Shown: positions 43,713 through 53,395, counted from the stretch's first letter. The stretch: 64,000 nt of DNA from Motiliproteus sp. MSK22-1 (GCF_001968815.1 NZ_MIEQ01000046.1:1-64000); one strand, 5' to 3'. Notes: generated by a model from the letters alone, not told the origin. Translations and numbers: made by a program.

Positions 43713-44978
43713 CTAAGAATCGTCGTTTAACGCCTGCATCGCTTCCTGAGCCCACTGTATGCCCTGACGGTAGGCGCTTTCATAGAGGGTGTCATTGATA
43801 TTAAATTCGCCCAGCCGGTCCCATTCTCCGTGCTCGTAAGCCATAGTGGCTTCCAGTACCATACCCATGCGGCCTGCTCGGCTTGAAATAGCTGTCTTTA
43901 TGTCGTCATGAAGAGGGATCTGTTCCAGCAACTCAGCCATTTCAACATCAAGCAAAGCGTTAATTTCGGACATCATGCCAACCATAAAGTAGCTGGAGCT
44001 GTTGTCGTAACCCATCGCTTCAGCAAGCAGTTCGCACATACGCCCTCTGGCAAGCAATGAACGGGACAGTTCCTCGGGTTTATCCTGATTGCTGCTCAGA
44101 GCGATCAGTGTCGCCCATTTTTTCACCTGCTCCATCCCCAGCATGACAATCGCCTGGTTCAGAGATTCAACTTTACGAACCAGGGAGTATGCCGCTGAAT
44201 TAACGATTCGAAGCAACTTGTAGGTTAGCACTGGGTCCCTGATTATCAGAGATTCAATGTCATTGGCTGTAATATTCGGTTTCTGAATCTCTTGCACCAA
44301 CTGCATCAGGGCAATACTGTTTCCGGAAATTTTCTTACCCTTTACCAGTTGTGGTTTGCTTAGAAAATGTCCTTGGAACAGTTTGAAACCAAGATCAACA
44401 CACTCATAAAGTTGTTCAACATTTTCAATTTTCTCTGCCAGCAGGGTAACGTTGAACGGAGTCAGTATTTTTATATGTTCGCGAATCTGTTCGTTGTTGA
44501 GCTGAAGGATATCGACTTTGACAATGTTAACGAGCTTCAGCAATGGATCGTGACTTTCATGATAGACATAGTCATCAAGGGCTATTCGGAATCCGTCCTC
44601 TCTTAACTTTCTGACGGCTGCAAGTAACTCATCGTCTATTTCGATGTCTTCCAGGATTTCCAGTACGACCTGCTTTCTCAGGGCCTTAGGGATACTCTGT
44701 TGAATAATCAGATCACGGGTCAGGTTGATAAATGCAGGAACCCGTTTCATCGTTCCTTTGTCGCAGATACTGGTATAACTATTGAGAAGTACCTCGCAAG
44801 TTGCCTGGTCTCCGTCAAGAAACACAGCATCATCGCCGTCGTCTCCCCGGTATAAGAGCTCATAAGCAATGACTTTTAGCTGGCGGTCAAATATAGGCTG
44901 TCTGGCAAGTAGAGTTTGGTTCTTGTTCAAAACCGTATTCATCAACAAGCGTCCTGGCAACAGTGAGTGGATTTTCAT
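43713..44978 (-). CDS. EAL-HDOD signalling protein (paralogue 2)
   Basis: A 421-aa paralogue of the EAL-HDOD gene at 34.7 kb with the same order of motifs: YELLYR in place of EAL, INLTRDL, LEILEDIEIDD, IALDDYVY, DILQLNNEQ, LLAEKIEN and QGHFLSKPQL, then an HDOD domain (DPVLTYKLLRIVNSAAYS). Catalytic c-di-GMP turnover is again doubtful. ATG 44976-44978 has no clear ribosome-binding site; ATG 44942 (MNTVLNKNQ), where similarity to paralogue 1 begins, is a plausible alternative. It stands between the CsdA-CsdE fusion and the divergent GTPase. Confidence 0.83.
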   Translation of the reverse strand: MKIHSLLPGRLLMNTVLNKNQTLLARQPIFDRQLKVIAYELLYRGDDGDDAVFLDGDQATCEVLLNSYTSICDKGTMKRVPAFINLTRDLIIQQSIPKALRKQVVLEILEDIEIDDELLAAVRKLREDGFRIALDDYVYHESHDPLLKLVNIVKVDILQLNNEQIREHIKILTPFNVTLLAEKIENVEQLYECVDLGFKLFQGHFLSKPQLVKGKKISGNSIALMQLVQEIQKPNITANDIESLIIRDPVLTYKLLRIVNSAAYSLVRKVESLNQAIVMLGMEQVKKWATLIALSSNQDKPEELSRSLLARGRMCELLAEAMGYDNSSSYFMVGMMSEINALLDVEMAELLEQIPLHDDIKTAISSRAGRMGMVLEATMAYEHGEWDRLGEFNINDTLYESAYRQGIQWAQEAMQALNDDS

Positions 44979-45150
44979 TCTAGCCCATAATCTGCATTAC
45001 GCCTACGTGGATTTTTGCCTAAAAACAGGGCCGTCGGGATTTTCTTATTATTTATCCGGAGAGCTATTTGTGCCCATTAAGGTATAATCCTCACCTTTTT
45101 TATATTCGGTGTTTTTATTTCAGCGCTTTCGTTTTAAGGAGTTGCAGCAG

Positions 45151-46062
45151 ATGGCCATACAGTGGTTCCCCGGGCACATGCATAAGGCTCGCAAAGAAAT
45201 TGCCAAGATCATGCCAAAGATTGATCTGGTGGTGGAAGTGCTGGATGCCCGATTGCCAGTGTCCAGTGAAAACCCATTGGTTCATGAATTAAGATCAGGC
45301 AAGCCTGTAATAAAGGTGCTTAATAAAAGCGATCTTGCGGACGAGGTCCGAACCAGGTCCTGGGTTGAACACTTCAGTACCGGTGATACTCAGGCTATTC
45401 CCCTTTGTTGCGACAATAAAGGGGAAGTGAAACGGCTTGCTGCACTCTGCAAGAAGATGGTCCCTAATCGTGTTTCCGCTGATCGCCCAATCCGGGTGAT
45501 GATTATGGGCATTCCAAATGTAGGGAAGTCGACGCTGATTAATGGCCTGTTAGGGAGAAAAATTGCTAAAGTTGGTAATGAGCCCGCCATTACAAAGGCA
45601 CAGCAACGGTTCGTTACACATAATGGGCTGGCCATTTACGATACTCCGGGCATCCTTTGGCCAAAGATTCTTGATCAGGATTCCACCTTCCGATTAGCGG
45701 CAAGTGGAGCTATCAAGGACACCGTTATGGAATATGAGGAAGTGGCCCTTTATGCACTGGATTTTCTTTTGAAGGATTATCCTGATCTGCTTGTTGCTCG
45801 GTTCAAGTTAAAGGAGCTGCCTGAAAAACCAGAGCAGGCATTGGACGAAATAGGTCGCCGACGTGGGTGTTTGCGCAGTGGTGGAGTGGTTGATTACCAC
45901 AAAGCGGCGGAAATCCTGATTGGTGACCTGAGAGCGGCAAAAATAGGCAGACTGACATTTGAAACGGTGGCCGAGTGGCAGCATAAAGCCCAATTGCGGG
46001 AGGCCGCAAGGTTAGAGGAACTTGCTCGAATTGAGCAGGAAAAGCCAGACTCCAAAGAGTGA
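45151..46062 (+). CDS. YlqF/RbgA-like ribosome assembly GTPase
   Basis: A circularly permuted GTPase of 303 aa: G4 LNKSDL (57-62) precedes G1 GIPNVGKST (120-128) and G3 DTPG (164-167). The start MAIQWFPGHMHKARKEI is the hallmark of the YlqF/RbgA family, and the C-terminal helical domain carries RRGCLRSGGVVDYHKAAEIL. B. subtilis RbgA is needed for late 50S assembly. ATG 45151 has AAGGAG (45136-45141) 9 nt upstream; TATAAT at 45083-45088 may be the -10. An in-frame ORF start at 45109 is not supported. Confidence 0.92.
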   Translation: MAIQWFPGHMHKARKEIAKIMPKIDLVVEVLDARLPVSSENPLVHELRSGKPVIKVLNKSDLADEVRTRSWVEHFSTGDTQAIPLCCDNKGEVKRLAALCKKMVPNRVSADRPIRVMIMGIPNVGKSTLINGLLGRKIAKVGNEPAITKAQQRFVTHNGLAIYDTPGILWPKILDQDSTFRLAASGAIKDTVMEYEEVALYALDFLLKDYPDLLVARFKLKELPEKPEQALDEIGRRRGCLRSGGVVDYHKAAEILIGDLRAAKIGRLTFETVAEWQHKAQLREAARLEELARIEQEKPDSKE

Positions 46063-46118
46063 GTCCTGATTGATAAGTGCTTGCAGATTTGCCAGCGCTA
46101 AGAAACGAGTATTAAGAA

Positions 46119-46427
46119 ATGACGCGTGAAAAGAAAAAGGTTCGTTCTGTTGCAGGACAGAAGTTCGTATCCTTAAAGACCGAAAAGAAAACCTCTGCCG
46201 CCAAGGCAGAATACAAAACACGAAAGCAAGAAAATCTTGCTAAAAAAAAGCGGCAGAAATCATTAGAAGAAAAACGTCTGGAAGCGGAAAGGCAAGCTAA
46301 GAGCGCATCCGGCGATAACCGGAAGAAACGTCAACCACGGCTTAAACGCTCTCCGGAAGAAGTCGCTCAAAAGTCAGCAGAGTTGATGGGAAAAAACGAC
46401 TCTGAAATGACGGATCAAACTGACTGA
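46119..46427 (+). CDS. Lysine-rich small basic protein
   Basis: A 102-aa, very basic protein made largely of Lys, Glu, Ala and Arg (TREKKKVRSVAGQKF, then heptad-like KKKRQKSLEEKRLEAERQ). It should form an extended helix or be disordered, and might bind nucleic acid. It follows the YlqF-like GTPase by 56 bp on the same strand, so a ribosome-linked role is tempting but unproven. I do not recognise a family. The ribosome-binding site is weak (AAGA). Confidence 0.55.
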   Translation: MTREKKKVRSVAGQKFVSLKTEKKTSAAKAEYKTRKQENLAKKKRQKSLEEKRLEAERQAKSASGDNRKKRQPRLKRSPEEVAQKSAELMGKNDSEMTDQTD

Positions 46428-46486
46428 CATCGATTGACGGCTGTCTCAGGGTCATCCTGAAACGTCCCTTTCTTTAAATCCTGCGC

Positions 46487-46531
46487 AAGCCCTGATCGTT
46501 AGACGCATTGGAACAATGCCTGTCGGGGCTT
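46487..46531 (+). ncRNA. Two-stem RNA structure upstream of gdhB (candidate attenuator/terminator)
   Basis: AAGCCCTGA (46487-46495) pairs with TCGGGGCTT (46523-46531), 9 bp with one G-U. Inside lies a second perfect hairpin GCATTG-GAA-CAATGC (46505-46519). TTGGATTTT follows. It could end the GTPase transcript or control gdhB. Confidence 0.4.
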
Positions 46532-46581
46532 TGGATTTTCGCTCTGACTGATCTCCAACCAAGATCTCTCTGCTCTCGATA

Positions 46582-46605
46582 ATTATCCATAATTTGATGG
46601 ATAAT
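46582..46605. promoter_or_regulatory. ATTATCCAT inverted repeat, possible gdhB operator
   Basis: ATTATCCAT (46582-46590) is perfectly inverted at 46597-46605 around a 6-bp spacer, 132 bp before the gdhB start. Dyad size and position would suit a dimeric repressor or activator; the regulator is unknown. Confidence 0.4.
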
Positions 46606-46737
46606 CCTGCAAAAATAGTACCTTGGCCTATACTCATCAGGAGCTGGACCGCCAGCTCGTTATTGCGGTTGGCTTATGATGAGCCGATATACCTTACCGA
46701 TTCCAAGACATTATCTGACTGCCGGAGTGGTGATGCA

Positions 46738-49700
46738 ATGCATATGCTTTCCCGAAAAGGACATGCCGAAATTCTCTCTAAACTGGAGGAGGAATTAAAC
46801 CGGCAGCTGGCCGCGAAACAAGCCAAACAGGTTTTGGATTTTGCCCGATTACACTATGGCTCTTCGTCAGGAGAAGAGATTGCGGGCAGACGATTAGATG
46901 AACTGTACGGGGCAACAATGGAGTGCTGGCATTTCTTTCAACATCTGGCACCCGATCAACCAAAAGTAAAAGTTTTTAACCCCGACTTTGAAGAAAATGG
47001 TTGGCAGTCCACTCATACCGTAATTGTAATTTTGCAGACCGATATGCCGTTTCTTATCGACTCGGTGCGTATGGAAGTCAATCGTAGAGAGCTAACCATA
47101 CATTCAATCCATAATAGCATCATGGCGGTAAAGCGTGACCCTAAAGGCAATTTGCAGGAGGTCACGCTGTCTGAAGGCACTGAAGAGGAGGTGCCCCGAG
47201 AATCCATTATTTATCTGGAGGTCGACAGGCATACAGACCCTACTCAGTTGAAGGATTTACGCAGAACTCTGGTTGATATACTCAATGAAGTGACTCTGGT
47301 CACTTCTGATTTCATCAAGATGCGCTCCAAAGCCACGTCCCTGAAAAATATGATTAATGGGATCTCTGACAAGTTGACAAAAGTTGATGCTAAAGAGATG
47401 ACTGATTTTGTTAACTGGCTGGAAGGTGATCATTTTACATTTCTTGGTTATGAGGCTTACAAGGCTAAAAAGAAAGGATCAAAGGTCGTACTGGAGCCCG
47501 TAAGCGGCTCAGAGCTGGGGATGTTTCGTTGCTGTGATGAAAAATCCCTTCATATGCAGGTCAGTGACCTACCTACAGGACAACGGGACAAGATCAAAAT
47601 CGGTGAGCTGTTAAGTTTTACCAAATCACCGACCAAATCCAGAATTCACCGACCTGCTTACTCGGACTATATTGCAGTTAAATGCTTTGATGCTAAAGGG
47701 AAATTAAGCGGAGAGCATCGTTTCCTTGGTCTCTATACTTCATCAGTTTATTATCAGAGCACGACCTCTATTCCGGTTGTTCGTCGTAAGGTTGATGCTG
47801 TACTCAGAAGAGCAGGGTTACATCGGGGGAGTCATGACTGGAAGGAGCTGGAACAGATACTGGAAATTTATCCCCGGGACGATCTGTTTCAGGTAAGCAC
47901 CGATGAGCTTTTTGAAACGGCCCTCGGGATCCTGCACATCCATGAACGCCGACGTACGAGAGTCTTTATTCGTCGAGATCTTTACGGGCGTTACTACTCC
48001 TGTCTGGTCTATACCCCAAGGGATGCTTACAGCACGGATTATCGCATCAGGGTCCAGGAAATTCTTTGTGAAGAGCTGGGTAGCAGCAAAGTTGAATTCA
48101 ACACCCACTTTTCAGAGTCGATTCTGGCTCGGACCCAATTTATCTTGCATGTAGATCAGGATGGTGTGGACTCGAACATTGATCCGAAAGCCATAGAGCA
48201 GCGGATTATTCAGGCTTCTCGCTCCTGGCAGGACGATCTTTACAATGCACTGATCGATTTTCATGGTGAGGAAGAAGGGATAGGGCTTGCCAACCAGTTT
48301 CGCAGCGCATTCCCTGCCAGCTATAGAGATGACTTTCCCCCGCGAACAGCTGTTGCCGACATTCAGCATATGAAAGAACTGGATGACCGGCAACCGATGG
48401 CAATGAGCTTTTATCGTGAACTGGAGCAACCGATTCAGCAGGTAAATTTCAAACTATTCCATTATGGAGAGCCTATACCGCTGTCGGATGTTATTCCCAT
48501 CATGGAAAACCTGGGGCTTAAGGTGATGGATGACCACCCCTATGCGGTAAGGTCTGGAGAAGCTTGCTACTGGATCCATGATTTTCGTATGCTGCACCGG
48601 GCAGGGTCTGAAATTGATATGCAGTCTGTGCGGGAGACATTTCAGAATGCTTTTGCTCATATATGGTATGGCGATGCTGAAAGTGACCGCTTTAATCGTT
48701 TAGTGCTGGGCGCTCAGCTCGGCTGGCGGGAAGTCGCAATGCTCAGGGCCTATGCGGCGTACATCAAACAACTAAAATTTGGCATCAGTCAAAGAGCCAT
48801 TGCCAATTGCCTGATACATCATGTAGGTATCGCCAAAAAATTGATTGCATTGTTTAATGCCCGGTTTGAACCTGAGGGTAAACTTCTGCAAAAACAGGAG
48901 TCCCTGAAGGAAAGCATTATTGAGGATCTGGAATCTGTGCCCAGCTTGACGGATGACCGGATCATCCGCCGTTATCTGGATATCATTCTGGCCACATTAC
49001 GCACCAATTTTTTTCAAAAAGGCGATGACGGCAAGCTCAAACCCTACTTTTCATTTAAGTTTTCGCCTCGAGATATTCCGGATATACCTCACCCCAGGCC
49101 CATGTTTGAAATATTTGTCTATTCGCCCCGAGTTCAGGGGGTACATCTTCGCGGTGGCAAGGTTGCTCGGGGGGGATTACGCTGGTCAGATCGAAATGAA
49201 GACTTCAGAACTGAAGTACTTGGTTTAGTCAAAGCCCAACAGGTAAAAAATGCTGTCATCGTACCTGTGGGGGCCAAGGGCGGGTTTGTTGCCAAGCGAC
49301 TCCGGGACAGTATGTCCCGGGAGAAACTTATGGCAGAGGGCATTGAGTGTTATAAGTTGTTTATCCGCGGGCTGCTGGATATCACCGACAACCTTAAAGA
49401 TGATCTGGTTGTGCCTCCGCCACAGGTGTACAGGCACGATACTGACGATACCTATCTGGTGGTTGCGGCTGATAAAGGAACTGCCACTTTTTCGGATATC
49501 GCCAACGGTATCGCAAAAGAATATGATTTTTGGCTCGGTGACGCATTCGCATCAGGAGGCAGTCAGGGATATGACCATAAGGGTATGGGTATCACTGCTC
49601 GTGGTGCCTGGGTTTCTGTTGAGCGTCATTTTCGTGAGCTGGGTCATAATACTGCAACGACTGATTTCACCGTTCTTGCGATTGGAGATATGGCTGGTGA

Positions 49701-51585
49701 TGTATTTGGTAACGGCATGCTCAGATCCGAGCATATCAGGTTGGTTGCTGCCTTTAACCATCTGCATATATTTATAGATCCAGAACCGGATGCTGCTATT
49801 AGTTTTAAAGAACGTCAGAGATTGTTTGATCTCCCCCGTTCAAGTTGGCTTGATTACGATGATTCTTTGATTTCCAAAGGCGGCGGGGTGTTCTCCCGCA
49901 GCGCCAAGTCGATACCGATCAGTACCGAGATGCAGAGTCGATTCAATATCAGCGCTAATCGAATGACGCCAAATGCTCTGTTACATGCGATTTTGCAGGC
50001 CCCCGTGGATTTACTGTGGAACGGGGGGATAGGCACCTATGTTAAGAGTAGTGATGAGACCCACAATGAAGTTGGCGATAAGGCCAACGATGCTATTCGG
50101 GTGGATGCGGATCAATTATCTTGTCGAGTGATTGGTGAGGGCGGAAATTTAGGCATCACTCAGCGAGCGCGCCTGGAGTACTGTCTTAAAGGTGGCGCCT
50201 GTAACACCGACTTTATTGATAACGCCGGTGGTGTTGATTGCTCGGACCATGAAGTAAATATCAAGATATTACTGGATGCCATCGTTGAAGCGGGTGATTT
50301 AACAATCAAGCACCGTAATCAGTTCCTTAAGGAAATGACCGATTCTGTCGCAGAACTTGTATTAGGCAATAACTATCGCCAGGTTCAGGCAATTAGCCTG
50401 GCGGAAGCGCAGACGTTAAACAAAATGGGGGAGTTCAGACGTCTTATATCCCATCTGGAAGATGAAGGAAAGCTCAACAGAGAGTTGGAATTTATACCCA
50501 GTGATGATGAGTTAACTGAACGACGAATCAATGGCAAGGGGCTGACAAGGGCTGAACTCAGTGTCATCATTTCCTATTGTAAAGCTCAAATGAAAGAAGA
50601 ATTTATTGCGTCAGACCTTCCTGAAGACGAGCATGCAAGTCGAGAGCTTGAAACTGCATTTCCGGCGGAATTAGTCAGTCGCTATCAATCCGAAATCTAT
50701 CAGCACCGGCTGAAACGCGAAATCATATCAACTCAGATCGCCAATCATATGGTTAACCAAATGGGGATCTCCTATGTTCAACGGTTACAGCTTTCTACGG
50801 GTAGTAAATTACCGGAAATTGCCAAGTCCTATATTCTTGCCAGAGACGTGTTCCAGCTCCCTCAACTCTGGTCACAAATAGAGGCGCTGGACAATAAGGT
50901 TGGTTCTGAAGTTCAGGCAAAAATGATGCTGGAACTCCAGCGTTTGGTTCGTAGAGCGAGCCGCTGGTTTTTAAGAAATCGTCGGATGGAACTCAATGTC
51001 CAGCAGGAGGTAGAGAACTTTGCACCTCAGGTGAAAATTCTCAGTGAAGCGATGGGAGAGTGGCTGCAGGGAAGTCCTGCGCAAAACTGGCGGGACCGCT
51101 ACTATTACTACCATCAATCGGGTGTGCCGGAAGATCTGGCGTCAGTTGTGGCAGGAACAGATAGTCTTTACATGTCTCTTGGTGTGATCGAAGTGGCCCG
51201 AGATACTGAGGCCAATCTCGCTCATGTTGTGGAAGCGTACTGTGTTCTGGGTGAACGCCTGGATTTATATTGGTTTGCCAAACGCGTTTCGGCGTTAACG
51301 GTCGATAATCATTGGCAGGCTCTGGCCCGTGAGGCATTCAGGGACGATCTGGACTGGCAAGTCCGCGCACTGGCGACCAGCTTGATTAAGCGATGGAATG
51401 GTAAGGATTCAATCTCTGACTGCTTTGACCTTTGGATGCAGCAATATGACTTGATGGTTTTGCGCTGGTTGAATATGCTTTCAGATCTTAAAGGTGCTGA
51501 TAAGCAAGACTATTCGATGTTTACCGTCGCGATACGGGAACTGTTTGATCTGGCCAAGGGTACAATGCTCAGTGAAGGAGGTTAA
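46738..51585 (+). CDS. gdhB: NAD-specific glutamate dehydrogenase, 180-kDa class
   Basis: Large catabolic GDH (GDH-180) that deaminates glutamate to 2-oxoglutarate with NAD+. The 1615-aa chain has an N-terminal ACT-like regulatory region with FLIDSVRMEVNRRELTIH and a central catalytic core. The core contains GGLRWSDRNEDFRTEVLGLVKAQQVKNAVIVPVGAKGG (Lys residues of the glutamate pocket) and the NAD segment TDFTVLAIGDMAGDVFGNGML. A long C-terminal region follows. Length matches P. aeruginosa GdhB (about 1620 aa). I choose ATG 46738, with GGAG 10 nt upstream; 48 further in-frame codons upstream have no family similarity. It probably supports growth on glutamate and arginine. Confidence 0.95.
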   Translation: MHMLSRKGHAEILSKLEEELNRQLAAKQAKQVLDFARLHYGSSSGEEIAGRRLDELYGATMECWHFFQHLAPDQPKVKVFNPDFEENGWQSTHTVIVILQTDMPFLIDSVRMEVNRRELTIHSIHNSIMAVKRDPKGNLQEVTLSEGTEEEVPRESIIYLEVDRHTDPTQLKDLRRTLVDILNEVTLVTSDFIKMRSKATSLKNMINGISDKLTKVDAKEMTDFVNWLEGDHFTFLGYEAYKAKKKGSKVVLEPVSGSELGMFRCCDEKSLHMQVSDLPTGQRDKIKIGELLSFTKSPTKSRIHRPAYSDYIAVKCFDAKGKLSGEHRFLGLYTSSVYYQSTTSIPVVRRKVDAVLRRAGLHRGSHDWKELEQILEIYPRDDLFQVSTDELFETALGILHIHERRRTRVFIRRDLYGRYYSCLVYTPRDAYSTDYRIRVQEILCEELGSSKVEFNTHFSESILARTQFILHVDQDGVDSNIDPKAIEQRIIQASRSWQDDLYNALIDFHGEEEGIGLANQFRSAFPASYRDDFPPRTAVADIQHMKELDDRQPMAMSFYRELEQPIQQVNFKLFHYGEPIPLSDVIPIMENLGLKVMDDHPYAVRSGEACYWIHDFRMLHRAGSEIDMQSVRETFQNAFAHIWYGDAESDRFNRLVLGAQLGWREVAMLRAYAAYIKQLKFGISQRAIANCLIHHVGIAKKLIALFNARFEPEGKLLQKQESLKESIIEDLESVPSLTDDRIIRRYLDIILATLRTNFFQKGDDGKLKPYFSFKFSPRDIPDIPHPRPMFEIFVYSPRVQGVHLRGGKVARGGLRWSDRNEDFRTEVLGLVKAQQVKNAVIVPVGAKGGFVAKRLRDSMSREKLMAEGIECYKLFIRGLLDITDNLKDDLVVPPPQVYRHDTDDTYLVVAADKGTATFSDIANGIAKEYDFWLGDAFASGGSQGYDHKGMGITARGAWVSVERHFRELGHNTATTDFTVLAIGDMAGDVFGNGMLRSEHIRLVAAFNHLHIFIDPEPDAAISFKERQRLFDLPRSSWLDYDDSLISKGGGVFSRSAKSIPISTEMQSRFNISANRMTPNALLHAILQAPVDLLWNGGIGTYVKSSDETHNEVGDKANDAIRVDADQLSCRVIGEGGNLGITQRARLEYCLKGGACNTDFIDNAGGVDCSDHEVNIKILLDAIVEAGDLTIKHRNQFLKEMTDSVAELVLGNNYRQVQAISLAEAQTLNKMGEFRRLISHLEDEGKLNRELEFIPSDDELTERRINGKGLTRAELSVIISYCKAQMKEEFIASDLPEDEHASRELETAFPAELVSRYQSEIYQHRLKREIISTQIANHMVNQMGISYVQRLQLSTGSKLPEIAKSYILARDVFQLPQLWSQIEALDNKVGSEVQAKMMLELQRLVRRASRWFLRNRRMELNVQQEVENFAPQVKILSEAMGEWLQGSPAQNWRDRYYYYHQSGVPEDLASVVAGTDSLYMSLGVIEVARDTEANLAHVVEAYCVLGERLDLYWFAKRVSALTVDNHWQALAREAFRDDLDWQVRALATSLIKRWNGKDSISDCFDLWMQQYDLMVLRWLNMLSDLKGADKQDYSMFTVAIRELFDLAKGTMLSEGG

Positions 51586-51644
51586 CATTAACCGAAGAGC
51601 GCTGGCTGGCCTCGTTTAAACCGGATGGTTTCAATATTTAATCT

Positions 51645-51660
51645 GGGTGGCTAGCCACCC
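51645..51660 (+). terminator. gdhB terminator (perfect palindrome)
   Basis: GGGTGGCTAGCCACCC is a 16-bp perfect palindrome, 60 bp after the gdhB stop, followed by TTGTGTAACTATTTT. It can form a 6-bp GC-rich stem with a CTAG loop; the T-tract is imperfect. Confidence 0.6.
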
Positions 51661-51683
51661 TTGTGTAACTATTTTAGAGATTG

Positions 51684-51902
51684 ATGGAAGATATTACCCT
51701 AAGATTAAGCATTTCTACGGACGAGTATCTTAAGCTTTACCGAGGGCAGGCTAGGTCTGTAACAGCCATATCCGTTGATGGTCGTACCGTTCGCTTTCCA
51801 GCAAATATCCTGAAACCATTTGTCACCCGTACAGGTATATCGGGGATATTTTCCATTCGCTTTGATAATAAGGGGAAATTCCAAGCCATTCGCAGGCTGT
51901 AG
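51684..51902 (+). CDS. DUF2835 family small protein
   Basis: A 72-aa protein matching the DUF2835 pattern: a [12 protein letters not shown] helix, [27 protein letters not shown] and the closing FQAIRRL. It is likely a small cytosolic PilZ-like or beta-barrel domain; function is unknown. ATG 51684 with AGAGA 5 nt upstream; the preceding TTG would add only Met. It lies between gdhB and pyrD. Confidence 0.8.
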   Translation: MEDITLRLSISTDEYLKLYRGQARSVTAISVDGRTVRFPANILKPFVTRTGISGIFSIRFDNKGKFQAIRRL

Positions 51903-51954
51903 GGTATGGCGATTTTCAGAGGATGTTTGCATATAATCCTGCATTTTCTTTGCG

Positions 51955-51960
51955 TATAAT
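51955..51960 (+). promoter_or_regulatory. Possible pyrD promoter (-10)
   Basis: Two TATAAT hexamers, 51932-51937 and 51955-51960, lie 110-140 bp before pyrD in GCATATAATCC and GCGTATAATCC contexts. The -35 elements are poor. Predicted 5' leader length is about 100 nt. Confidence 0.35.
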
Positions 51961-52069
51961 CCCTTTCCAATTAGAGAACCTGCAAACAGTTCCCTGCTTT
52001 CTGGATAAAAATGTCCGGCGTTCAAAAAGTGCCGCTGTCCAACTACCGTTTTTAAAAGAGCCCGTATTG

Positions 52070-53095
52070 ATGAGTTATAGTTACCTGCAGTCACTGTTGT
52101 TCAAGTTTGAGCCGGAAACCTCCCATAATTTAGCGATGAAGGGCATGGATCTGAGTGAACACCTGGGTGTCAGCTCACTGCTTTATCAGGCCGTGGATGC
52201 TCCAAAAGAGGTGATGGGGCTCTATTTTCCCAATTCTGTTGGCTTGGCGGCGGGTTTAGATAAAGACGGGGCTCATATTGATGCGTTGGCAGCCCTGGGG
52301 TTTGGATTTATTGAAGTAGGTACTGTCACCCCAAGACCTCAACCGGGTAATGCAAAGCCTCGCTTGTTTCGTATACCGGAGAGTCAGGCAATCATTAACC
52401 GTATGGGATTCAATAACCGTGGCGTTGATAATCTGCTGAAGAATTTGCATAAAACCCGCTTTGAAGGCGTTCTGGGGATTAACATCGGCAAGAACTTTGA
52501 CACCCCGGTAGAAAATGCCAATAGCGACTATCTACTCTGCCTGCGTAAGGTATATAGCCGTGCCAGCTATGTAACGGTTAACGTTTCTTCGCCTAATACG
52601 CCAGGACTTCGTGATTTGCAGTTTGGCGACTCTTTGAACAGCCTTTTGGACGCTCTTAAAACCGAACAGAAAAAGTTGGCTGAATTCTATGGCTACTATG
52701 TCCCAGTTACTGTCAAGATTGCACCGGATATGGCACCGGAAGAGATTGATATGGTGGCCGACTCTCTGGCGTCCTATGAAATGGACGCAGTCATTGCAAC
52801 CAACACGACGCTCGCACGGGAAGGTGTAGAGCACTCGGCCATTGCTCAGGAAGCCGGAGGTCTTAGTGGGGCTCCTGTTCGTCAGCCTTCAACCAAAGTC
52901 ATTAGCCGACTGTCAGAATCCCTGAATGGGCGTCTTCCTATAATCGGGGTAGGGGGCATTACCGACGCTCAAAGTGCTATCGAAAAAATAGAAGCAGGTG
53001 CGTCTTTGGTACAGCTGTACAGTGGATTTATCTACCAGGGGCCAGCCTTAATAAGAGAAGCGGCTCAAGCAATTGCTGATCAGCAAAACTCGTAA
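52070..53095 (+). CDS. pyrD: Dihydroorotate dehydrogenase (quinone), class 2
   Basis: Membrane-associated, FMN-dependent step 4 of pyrimidine synthesis, passing electrons to ubiquinone. The 341-aa protein (E. coli 336) begins with the amphipathic quinone-site helix [20 protein letters not shown]. It has [13 protein letters not shown] for [11 protein letters not shown], and the class 2 catalytic Ser in [11 protein letters not shown] (S174), then GLSGAPV and VGGI. ATG 52070 is the family start; an in-frame ATG at 51923 is not supported. It is convergent with rmf and followed by rlmKL, the Pseudomonas-like order. Confidence 0.95.
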   Translation: MSYSYLQSLLFKFEPETSHNLAMKGMDLSEHLGVSSLLYQAVDAPKEVMGLYFPNSVGLAAGLDKDGAHIDALAALGFGFIEVGTVTPRPQPGNAKPRLFRIPESQAIINRMGFNNRGVDNLLKNLHKTRFEGVLGINIGKNFDTPVENANSDYLLCLRKVYSRASYVTVNVSSPNTPGLRDLQFGDSLNSLLDALKTEQKKLAEFYGYYVPVTVKIAPDMAPEEIDMVADSLASYEMDAVIATNTTLAREGVEHSAIAQEAGGLSGAPVRQPSTKVISRLSESLNGRLPIIGVGGITDAQSAIEKIEAGASLVQLYSGFIYQGPALIREAAQAIADQQNS

Positions 53096-53101
53096 ATGAC
53101 A

Positions 53102-53141
53102 AGGGCCCGCAAAAGCGAGCCCTGTTAAACTCCCTTTTTTG
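53102..53141 (+). terminator. pyrD terminator
   Basis: AGGGC (53102-53106) pairs with GCCCT (53119-53123), extended by CGC/GCG around an AAAA loop with one mismatch. A T6 run ends at 53140. It lies 7 bp after the pyrD stop and just ahead of the convergent rmf stop. Confidence 0.65.
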
Positions 53142-53144
53142 TCG

Positions 53145-53351
53145 TTACGGGATGTTTGGAGCGCAGTGGATGCTCGAAACCCCCTGATATCCGTCCCAGA
53201 AATCTGAACGCCCTTGGCGCCAGCCCGTCAACCAGTGGTGGGTTGATTCAGTGGTATTCGATGGACATAGTTCTTTGGATTTACCGGCCAGTCCAACACG
53301 ATACCCGCGTTGATAGGCTCTGGAAGTCAAGTCGCGTTTTTGTCTCTTCAT
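53145..53351 (-). CDS. rmf: Ribosome modulation factor
   Basis: Stationary-phase protein that pairs 70S ribosomes into 100S dimers for hibernation. The N-terminal signature MKRQKRDLTSRAYQRGYRVG and SKELCPSN are diagnostic, and the later WLTGWRQGRSDFWDG matches the C-terminal part of the family. At 68 aa it is longer than the 55-aa E. coli protein, with an extra C-terminal tail (SSIHCAPNIP). Start ATG 53349-53351, with GAGGC about 9 nt upstream. Convergent with pyrD. Confidence 0.92.
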   Translation of the reverse strand: MKRQKRDLTSRAYQRGYRVGLAGKSKELCPSNTTESTHHWLTGWRQGRSDFWDGYQGVSSIHCAPNIP

Positions 53352-53395
53352 TCAGTTATAGCCTCGTTTCTTCTTGGTTTTCATTAAACTAGGTC

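Noticed and set aside
43607-43798. 63-aa plus-strand ORF between the CsdA-CsdE and EAL-HDOD genes
   Set aside because: It runs into the EAL-HDOD gene on the other strand and has no ribosome-binding site or family similarity; treated as a shadow.
51923-52069. 49-residue N-terminal extension of PyrD
   Set aside because: Not found in class 2 enzymes; the region contains two TATAAT hexamers and the family start is MSYSYLQ at 52070.
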